64,000 nucleotides of DNA, from NCBI GenBank assembly GCA_964030785.1, contig OZ034967.1, positions 55,775,265-55,839,264 on the forward strand, written 5' to 3'. Both the position numbers and the translations under genes were made by a program. Positions 56,814 to 64,000 of the stretch are shown here, in pieces. Numbering within the stretch: position 1 is the first letter of the stretch; every line of letters begins with the position of its first letter. The notes below the pieces were generated by a model. The model did not search any database and was not told the origin of the DNA. It was given only the letters and a program-made list of their open reading frames with translations. The stretch is from Siderastrea siderea. Taxonomy: Eukaryota > Cnidaria > Anthozoa > Scleractinia > Rhizangiidae.

Positions 56814-59800
56814 GGGGGGCAGGGCGGAAAAACCGCTGATTGGCTGTTTATTTCGCGGGTATTAGCACTATCCACTGACCAAAGTAAAGCGGCTCAAGTT
56901 AACTAAAAAAATTGGAGAGATTTAGCCTAAAATAACTACATTCACACGACAACAATAGTACAACGAAGTCGCTTTCCTAAAAGTTCAACTCCTTGAAAAG
57001 TCATGTATTAATTTTCATAACCTTTGGATCAGTTTTTGTACTTCATTTATTCCGTGAAACATGCGACTTTCCGTAGCTAAATTCAAGCCATCGTGCGAGG
57101 GTGTGCGATCGACACTCGGCACAAAATTTGAAAAAATAAGAAAGTTTTCGGATATTTAAGGACAAAAATCCGACGATCTGAAAGATTAAAAGCAGAGAAA
57201 CAAAATATCAAATACGCAAAAAAATCGTAAGATACGAACATCAAAATATTTTCAAGTCTTTATGTTCCACTTGCGAAAACTATTATTCGAAGTCATTCGC
57301 AAATGCAAGCTTTTGCGATCGCAGGGGCTTATAAACTGATCCTACACATGTATTCGACTAAAAGCTCGGCAACAACAACCCACAGATAAGCAATTTTATT
57401 ACCTTTTGCGTTACAGGCTCCAAACACCTCATGAAATTCTTTAAGACACTGTGCTCTCCTGATTACACACCGTTCAATTCGCCGCTTGGCGCTTGCCACC
57501 GGCTACTCTCTTGCGCGGGAAATTATAAATGACTTGGCGCCACCTTTCAAATTTACCGGCCGCTGTTTTCAGTTTTCATTACGTAATAAAGGGCCCTTCA
57601 AAGTCCCCTTTAAAGAGTTATTTTTCTTTTTGCGCTTGCGACTTTCGTGGAGACCACATAAGATGGAAAATCTCTGCGAATGCAGCTCTCACTTGCGAAG
57701 AGGGTCGGGAAAGTGTTGGGAATTGTGGCTCTTTTTTCGGGCGAAGACGCAATTTTACGCGGATTTTCCAGGCCAGTTTGGTTGTGGCGAAATCACGCTA
57801 CTAAGGTCAAGTTAAAAATACGGAGCAAAGCAAACTGCTGCTTTCCCTCATAGTTAACTATGTTTCCCTCTAAAGACAAGTGGTCAAACAACTCCAACTT
57901 GGTGCCCTGTCCCCAGAGGGTTCTGAGGATACTAATGGCACTGAGTGAGCTTAAGATAACTGAATAAGTAAAAAGATATCTTCGCGAATGTGATGAAACC
58001 TTCACTTAAATTCACTTTATGAAAAAGCAGCAATAATCCCAGTTGAGAACAAACAAAGGGACAAGTCATAGTATTTTTCTCAGGGCCAAGTCCCCTGAGT
58101 GTTCACAGAAGAGGACAGGTTGCAGGGACTTGGAACAAGTCTGTCATCTGAAGACAAGTCCCTTGAGTGTTTAGACAGGGTTCTTTTTTGCAGGGAGAAT
58201 CCAATTTGCTCTTTGATTGGTTAATTGTGTGTCATTAGATCAGAGGGACTAGGTTCAGCCTGCACAGCCCTCTCCCTCCTGTTTTGGCAGCTGCCACACA
58301 GGGTAGGACTAGTTCCATAAACAATACAAATGAAATGACAAGTCATGGGGGAGGTCAACAATTATGGGTGATTCAAAATTCAGTGAGATGGTACACTTCA
58401 GTTAGCCCTGCATTAAATTTTTGTTAAAATTTTGCTCTTATGCTAAGACCATCAATGAAAGAACTTGAGTGCATTGCAAAAGAAAATTGTTTAGCATTTA
58501 TGTCCACCACAAGATAAAGAAGAGAAAAACTATAGGCCATTTTGTCTTTAAGCAATGATGTGATGACATCATGGTTTATTAATTATTGAACTATAAACAA
58601 AATTAAACAAATTTTATGGCAAAATCTAGAGCCATCTGACAATTACGTGACTATGACTCTGTAATAGAGCCAAAATATTGTATCAATATCAATTATCTTG
58701 TAATAAACCAAAACTTGGTTTTGGCAATGATATCATTTCTTGGCCTTGCCTTCGTATGGCAAAACATTCCTCAAATCAAGCTGTTGGGATAAACTACATT
58801 AAACACACGAAACAAGCCCCCAAACAAAGCAATTTCATTTTTGAGCCTAAATATACCCCTCTTTGCACAATGAATTTAATTACCTTCCCTTCGAGAAAAA
58901 CAATATTTTCTACGTAACAGAGACATTGATAAAACAAACAAAACAAGGCAAGATGAAAAATCCCCTCCATCTCTCCCCCCCCCCCCCCCACAACTGCAAA
59001 AACAACAGTTTAAGGTTTTCAGAAAAAAAACACAACAAAAAAACAAACAGAAAACAACCAACAACAACAGTCTGTTCTCCCTGTTAAAGATAGATAACAT
59101 GCTATTTTCATCCATGCAAATCCAGGCTCATCAAACTGTGGGTTCCTCATTGCTTTCTTCAGGATCTTTATCATCACCGAAGGCACAACCCACTGCAGTT
59201 AGCAGACATCCAAACATTCCACTAGCAATGACAAACATACAGTCGAACAGTACAGGGAAGGATTTGAAATCTGATCCATGAACTGAAAAATGTTTCTTTG
59301 TGTTGAATGTTAGTGACCTCTTTGTTTGCCACCTGCTGCTAATAACACTTAATAATGTAGACTGCACAAAACAATGTTGTTGATGAAATGTGGATAACCT
59401 AGGATAAAGAAAGTGAAAATAATAATTACAAACAATATTAAATTTCCTTTTAAACTTAAAATGCCTACACACAATGTTGCCATTCAATACATTCTTGCAA
59501 ATATCACATATTCCTTTCACCCACACAACAGGTTTGGATAGGCAAGTTATGAAGGTTCAGTGCAACCATAGTTACTTGAGGGACTGGTTATGAAACCTTA
59601 CAAGTTTCAAAGGCAATAACAAAGGTGCTGCAATTCATGTTGAAAGTTCTACGAAAGTGCACAATCTTTTGTTTTATGATCTCACACTATGGCTGAATAA
59701 CTTAACAGTGACATTTTTATTGGTTAGTTGCTCATGCAAAATTCAAAACCTATTGTTGTTTGTGCACCTTCAAGGCTAAAAAAGGTAACAAAAACATAAA

Positions 59801-61377
59801 ACAAAGGACTTAGCTGAGCTTCATAACCAGATTCTTTTATTAACTATGGTGCAACTTCACTTAAAAACAGTGGGACCAAGCCATTAAATAGTTAGATCAC
59901 CTTTAATTTCACCCAAGCAAAAGCTCATGCAGTTGTTTTCATATTTGAAGACCCCTTAATATAAGGTTATTGGTTAGGCCTGTTGGTAGTTGTATTAACA
60001 TGGCTCCATTGTAAAATCTGTAGAATGATAAAGTATACAAATAAATTGCCAGACAAGTACATTTTGACAAAGAATTTGACATCTACACATAACTAAAAAA
60101 TAACTCCAAAATAGCACATCATGAAGCCAAAACAAAAGCCAATGATACACAAGTCAATACTGTCCAACACTGTAAACAAATGTCATCATATACATTGGTC
60201 AACAAATGCCACACGGTGTGTCATGTGCTGTTGAAAACTGTTTGATGCAAATTAACATGTTCAACACAGTTGAAAAAGAAGCTTTGTGTAATCATGTTAA
60301 CATCAGTTCAACAACATGTTGATTTGCAGTAGGACTTGACACACAACACATAGGAACTTTTTTTTGAGCAACAGTGCTGACTTCTGCATCACTGGTTTAC
60401 GGGAAAGTTTCTTTAAAATATGGGCAATGGACATCAGAAGCCCTTCCCTCAGTAGCAATCAACACTCTTTTCCAACTGATCACATCTTAGCTTGTGACAG
60501 AGAAACAAGTGAGTTAACCATGTTAATGCAGCCTTCAAGCATGCAAGCATCTGTCCCAGGTGTGCCCAGACAATGGATTGACAAAGGGTAATGCTACTAT
60601 GGAAACATGGAAACAGGAAAATAGAGCCTGACAATACAATCCTTTCTTCACAAAAAGGAATGAAAAAACAACCTATAACATTCCACTGGCTGGAATTGTA
60701 GCATTTTTGTTGTTTTCATGTATAATTGTAAATCAAACACACTATTGCAGTACAACTTAAACTAAAAATATTACTATTTCACACGTTGATCATTTGGAAG
60801 AAAGAAAATTACTGACCTGCACCTTAGTGATAGCATGTCTTGTTCGCCAAAAAATGTAGATATGTGACAACAGCTGATGACGAAAAAATCGCCGAAGACG
60901 TTTTAAAAGATCACGAACTCGACGAGGAAACCAGAGACATTTGACAAGCCTGCAGTTGTTGCCAACAGTAAAAACAAAACAATGAAACGAATTCTTAGCT
61001 CCATCAATCAAAGACCTGCCATGTGCTGAGATGCGAGATCGAGAAGGCGAATTGTTAGGAGGACAAGTGCTGGAATAAATATGTACAAGCTGGCAGTCAT
61101 GATTCGAATAACATTTCTCCAGTGTACGAGGACTAAAATAGTCCCTTTGAACACCAGTGAAGTCAATTATCGACCCACTCAACCTTCCCTATAATGAAAA
61201 GATCTAAGGAAACGTGGATCATCAGTAAAGTCAAATATTATTGGGCTTTCTGCAGCAAAACAACTCAAGGACTGTCCGCCATTTTGAAAAATATTTATCC
61301 CGCGCATGAGCACCAACGATTTCATGACGCGTTTGACGTCATATCTCTCAGCCAATCAGCGGTTTTTCCGCCCTGCC
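56814..61377. mobile_element. 4564-bp TIR element inserted in the right duplicate only
   Basis: ATGTATGAT is present once in the left copy (144-152) and twice around this insertion (56805-56813 and 61378-61386). The ends are perfect inverted repeats of 29 bp beginning GGCAGGGCGGAAAAACCGCT (56818-56846 and 61349-61377), with four extra G at the left edge. A 9-bp target suits a MULE-type transposase, although the family is not proven. I find no transposase. The interior has spliced-gene-like pieces on the minus strand. Confidence 0.85.
59130..59288 (-). CDS. Possible last exon encoding a membrane-segment C-terminus, inside the TIR element
   Basis: After a pyrimidine-rich acceptor (AACATTTTTCAG, about 59289) the frame reads HGSDFKSFPVLFDCMFVIAS, a hydrophobic stretch (MFGCLLTAVGCAFG) and an acidic tail (DDKDPEESNEEPTV) to a stop. 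This resembles the end of a small single-pass membrane protein. A minus-strand open region at 61182-60817 ends in a good donor (CAG|GTCAGT) and could be an upstream exon, but it has no ATG. The protein is not recognised. It could be captured host sequence. Confidence 0.3.
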
Positions 61378-61589
61378 ATGTATGATATGACTATATATGA
61401 TCTTGTATAAATAAGTGTTGCTGTTGTTGGCAAGCGTTTCCAACGCGCGGAAAAATCCACAAAAACGCTCGCTACGCAGGATATCACAGTGTCGTGATTG
61501 TAGTTGTGATACTTGATACCGTGGCTTATCACACGAATCTGACAAATTGTCCTTCAAACCAAATTATCATCACGCAATCCATCCAGTTG

Positions 61590-61625
61590 TCACGAGAATC
61601 GAGCGAGTAAATTGTCACGCGAACC
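61590..61625. promoter_or_regulatory. Upstream motif cluster of copy A'
   Basis: The same motifs as upstream of copy A: GTTGTCACGAGAA at about 61586 and ATTGTCACGCGAACC at 61611-61625, with GGCTCGCGTGAC (one base changed) and GGTTCACGTGAT further down at about 61889-61921. Confidence 0.45.
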
Positions 61626-62007
61626 ATGCACCGTAGTAGTATTGTTCCGTTTGTTCGAGGGTAGAGTCCATCTTGTGAATTACCCAGGGTACGACAGCAA
61701 ACCCTCTTTGAATTTTATTTCATTTTGTTTTTGCAAGGTTGTATGGAAGCAGTTTTTTTACAACTAGACTTTTTCAAAGTCCTTTTCTCGCGATTTGGGG
61801 TATAGTTGGCAGACCCTGGGGGCCTCCATGTCTCGGTTCCGGCGAACCCTCCACCCCCCTCCCCCCTCCACCTTAGAACAAACTACATGGCTCGCGTGAC
61901 AAAACTTTGGTTCACGTGATTGATAGAAAACGATTACAAACGATAGAATAAATTAGCTATTTTATGTGTTTGTCCGTTTGCAGCGAACTCGTCTTGTCGA
62001 TTGGCGC

Positions 62008-62151
62008 GATGTGATTCATAACCTAAAGAATGAAATAACTTACACGGCCTGTGTTCTCCTGTAAACAAATCCCTAACAATTGGCTAGCTTACGCCTGCAT
62101 ATCGGCGCTGAGCGCTTGCCTAAACAACGTGGCAAGGACGAACCCCGCCAT
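62008..62151 (+). pseudogene. Decayed RING remnant of copy A'
   Basis: Same remnant as at 764-907. The first TAA of copy A is TAC here, the other two TAA codons remain, and a +1 (near 62112) and a -1 (near 62141) shift lie between them. It has no RING function. Confidence 0.75.
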
Positions 62152-64000
62152 ATGGCAAGATCAAATATTGAATTTGCAGGACTGAAGTCGCTGGGAGTCG
62201 CTGTGCCTGAGAATGGCACGATGGAAACTCAGCCTAGCTGTTTGTACGTGGAAAATCCGCTCGATATTTTGGCCGTCAAAAAATGCAATACCTCAAAGGT
62301 GACTTGTGGAAATTGTGATGAGAAACACGAGGAAGCGTCGTATTGTTTTCATTGCGGCAAATTTTGGTGCCAAGGTTGTTTGAACGCACACAACATTTTG
62401 AAGGAAAACAAAGAACACCGCGTTCTTGCTGTCAGAGATTTTAAAGATAAGGACTTTGAAGATGTTCTTAGTAAAGAGAGAATCATTGGAACTGCGCTGA
62501 AGAGTAATATCGCTTCAAGGCTTGACGCTGCAAAGAAATCGTCCAAGACAATTTCCGGTTACATTCAACGACTGGAGGAAACCTCACGTCTACTTGAATA
62601 TCGCTCGAAAACTATCAAGCAACAGATACAACAAACCGCTAAATCACTGATCATGACCCTGCAACAAAAAGAACAAGAGTTATTAGCTGAAGAGGAAAAT
62701 GAGACAAAAAAAGCCTTAGAACAGCTCAGGAAACAAAAAGGTCAATTTCAGGATCAGTTGATCAAGGGCCAGCAATCCATCTCACATATTGAGTATCTTC
62801 TTCAATGCCGCACCGGAGAAGAACTTGAAAGGAACAAAACATTCATAGATGAACTTTTCAGAGGACTCCCGGAAGAGCCACACGATCCTAGTATGCCATC
62901 AACCAATGACTGGAAGACTGTGTCTATGTTTATGCAAAACGAAAAAGTCTCTGAAAGCCTCCTCGAATTGGGAATCGGTCACCTAGTTACCAACAAAAGC
63001 GCAACAGAAGCAAATCAATGTTCAGTGGAAGTATTTCAAGCCGCTACAGCAGGGCTGGAAACAGAGATTGAAGTGATCACACGGAACTCTGAAGGAGAAC
63101 AATGCTATTGTCCTGGAGACTATGTAACTGTAGCATTAATTTCACCTCTAGATCAAAACACTGCTGTTGAAATGAAAATAATTAACAAGAATAATGGCAG
63201 CTACATAGTTTCCCTTATTCCAAGTGAAGCTGGACAACATTTACTAACCGTTCAAGTAAATGGAGAAAACATTAGAGAATTTCCACCGATTGAAATCAAA
63301 GCACGATCATTTGTGCCTTTGAGATTTATTGCAAAAGGAAGCATTCAGAACAGTGAAACTCTCTCAGAGATTTCACCTCTCAGCAAGAGTGTTGTAGCAC
63401 TGGCCCCGCCGAACAATTTGAGACACCCCTGGGGAGTGGCCTCAAACGACTCTAATGAGATCTTTGTAAGTGATATGGACAATAATAGAATTGTAGTTTT
63501 CAATGAAAAAGGGGAGTGTATCAGGTCCTTTGGACAGAATTTGCTATATAAACCAACTGGGATGTGCATTGATAATGAAGGTAGGGTTTACGTGGCAAAC
63601 AGAGGTAATAACAAAATATTACTTTTCAATGCCAAGGGAGAATATATCACGGCAGTTCACAATGGTGAACTATTTCAGGAACCTCGACAAATATCACTTA
63701 ACGCACAAGGAAATCTCTTTGTCTGTGACGTAGGAAATCAGTGTATTCAGTTAATTTCTCCCAACGGAAGCATTTTAAAAACTATAGGGAAGGGTGGGCT
63801 TCGTAAGCCAGTTGGATGTTTGTGTTATGAAGATAAAGTTTTTGTGTCAGATTATGATACCCATCTTATTAAGGTTTACAACGTCAGCGATGGGAGATTT
63901 CTGTATGAGTTCGGCAGACATGACACTGTGGATGTAGAACTAAATGAACCAATTGGACTAGCAGTGGACAAAGGAAGACACCTTCTAGTTTGTTCAGGGT
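62152..64000 (+). CDS. TRIM-NHL protein lacking its RING, copy A', cut by the window end
   Basis: The frame is open from ATG 62152 to the window edge (616 codons seen of an expected 677). It has the same architecture as copy A: B-box, coiled coil, filamin repeat, and NHL blades 1-5 in view. By eye, five of seven base differences from copy A change the amino acid (for example Arg to Gln in the coiled coil, Phe to Cys and Tyr to His in the NHL region), which hints at weak constraint. Its promoter-distal upstream region holds the 4564-bp insertion. Confidence 0.75.
   Translation, partial: MARSNIEFAGLKSLGVAVPENGTMETQPSCLYVENPLDILAVKKCNTSKVTCGNCDEKHEEASYCFHCGKFWCQGCLNAHNILKENKEHRVLAVRDFKDKDFEDVLSKERIIGTALKSNIASRLDAAKKSSKTISGYIQRLEETSRLLEYRSKTIKQQIQQTAKSLIMTLQQKEQELLAEEENETKKALEQLRKQKGQFQDQLIKGQQSISHIEYLLQCRTGEELERNKTFIDELFRGLPEEPHDPSMPSTNDWKTVSMFMQNEKVSESLLELGIGHLVTNKSATEANQCSVEVFQAATAGLETEIEVITRNSEGEQCYCPGDYVTVALISPLDQNTAVEMKIINKNNGSYIVSLIPSEAGQHLLTVQVNGENIREFPPIEIKARSFVPLRFIAKGSIQNSETLSEISPLSKSVVALAPPNNLRHPWGVASNDSNEIFVSDMDNNRIVVFNEKGECIRSFGQNLLYKPTGMCIDNEGRVYVANRGNNKILLFNAKGEYITAVHNGELFQEPRQISLNAQGNLFVCDVGNQCIQLISPNGSILKTIGKGGLRKPVGCLCYEDKVFVSDYDTHLIKVYNVSDGRFLYEFGRHDTVDVELNEPIGLAVDKGRHLLVCSG

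Larger units (their letters stand above)
56662..64000. repeat. Right copy of a long direct duplication (pairs with 1-2760)
   Basis: From 56662 the sequence repeats the left edge of the window almost base for base to position 64000, except for a 4564-bp insertion plus its target duplication. Over the 1.85 kb of coding sequence I count seven differences by eye. The duplication is therefore recent, or is an assembly artefact. Confidence 0.9.

Noticed and set aside
57486..57815. 109-codon plus-strand frame in the 4.56-kb element
   Set aside because: No domain, no splice support, and an overlapping frame of similar length; could be a GC-richer promoter stretch.
56814..61377. Classification of the insertion as hAT
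   Set aside because: CAGGG termini resemble hAT ends, but the flanks of CAGGG do not form a matching 8-bp duplication; the 9-bp ATGTATGAT fits better.

Overview
This window looks like animal (metazoan) nuclear DNA, most likely from an anthozoan cnidarian such as a stony coral. The taxon is inferred from the AT-rich base composition, the tandemly expanded and mostly intronless TRIM-NHL genes, GT-AG introns, and the mix of DIRS, Penelope, LINE, MULE, Tc1-like and TTAA-type elements. No species is asserted. There are no operons, CRISPR arrays, or rRNA or tRNA genes that I could recognise.

The backbone is an array of TRIM2/3/71-like genes (RING, B-boxes, coiled coil, filamin repeat, six-blade NHL propeller). 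Copy A (+, 908-2941) is at the left edge. B (-, 8729-11005) and C (-, 12188-14439) follow. D (-, 46188-48436), E (-, 49454-51615) and F (-, 53845-56018) lie in the right third. A' (+, from 62152, cut by the window end) is a nearly identical second copy of A. Every copy has a damaged N-terminal RING/B-box/coiled-coil part (stops, frameshifts, start loss or zinc-ligand loss). In A, B, C, D and E the filamin-NHL half is still one long open frame. Every copy has upstream repeats of a short motif around TTGTCACGCGAAC. An orphan copy of one upstream region (44418-45420) has lost its gene.

Between the TRIM genes, 4211-5715 (-) holds an uncharacterised gene with an NHL-like segment and one in-frame stop. 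17953-21225 (-) holds a two-exon acidic, Ser/Pro-repeat protein gene with one stop and one frameshift. 5898-7487 is a long-TIR element.

The middle (about 25.1-44.1 kb) is a pile-up of nested mobile DNA. It contains a pogo-like MITE with another element inside it; a decayed MULE carrying a Ulp1-type protease, a C2H2 finger protein and a MULE transposase; and a Tc1/mariner-like element that sits in a short satellite and holds a 1.24-kb foldback element and a 207-bp MITE. It also contains a DIRS-type tyrosine-recombinase retrotransposon split twice: once by a minus-strand LINE that itself holds a 2.67-kb TIR element, and once by a plus-strand LINE end that holds a Penelope element with an inverted 5' copy of its own 3' end. 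Target-site duplications read from the sequence support most of these nestings.

The right edge (56662-64000) repeats the left edge but carries an extra 4564-bp TIR element with a 9-bp target duplication. Its absence from the left copy gives the exact empty site.
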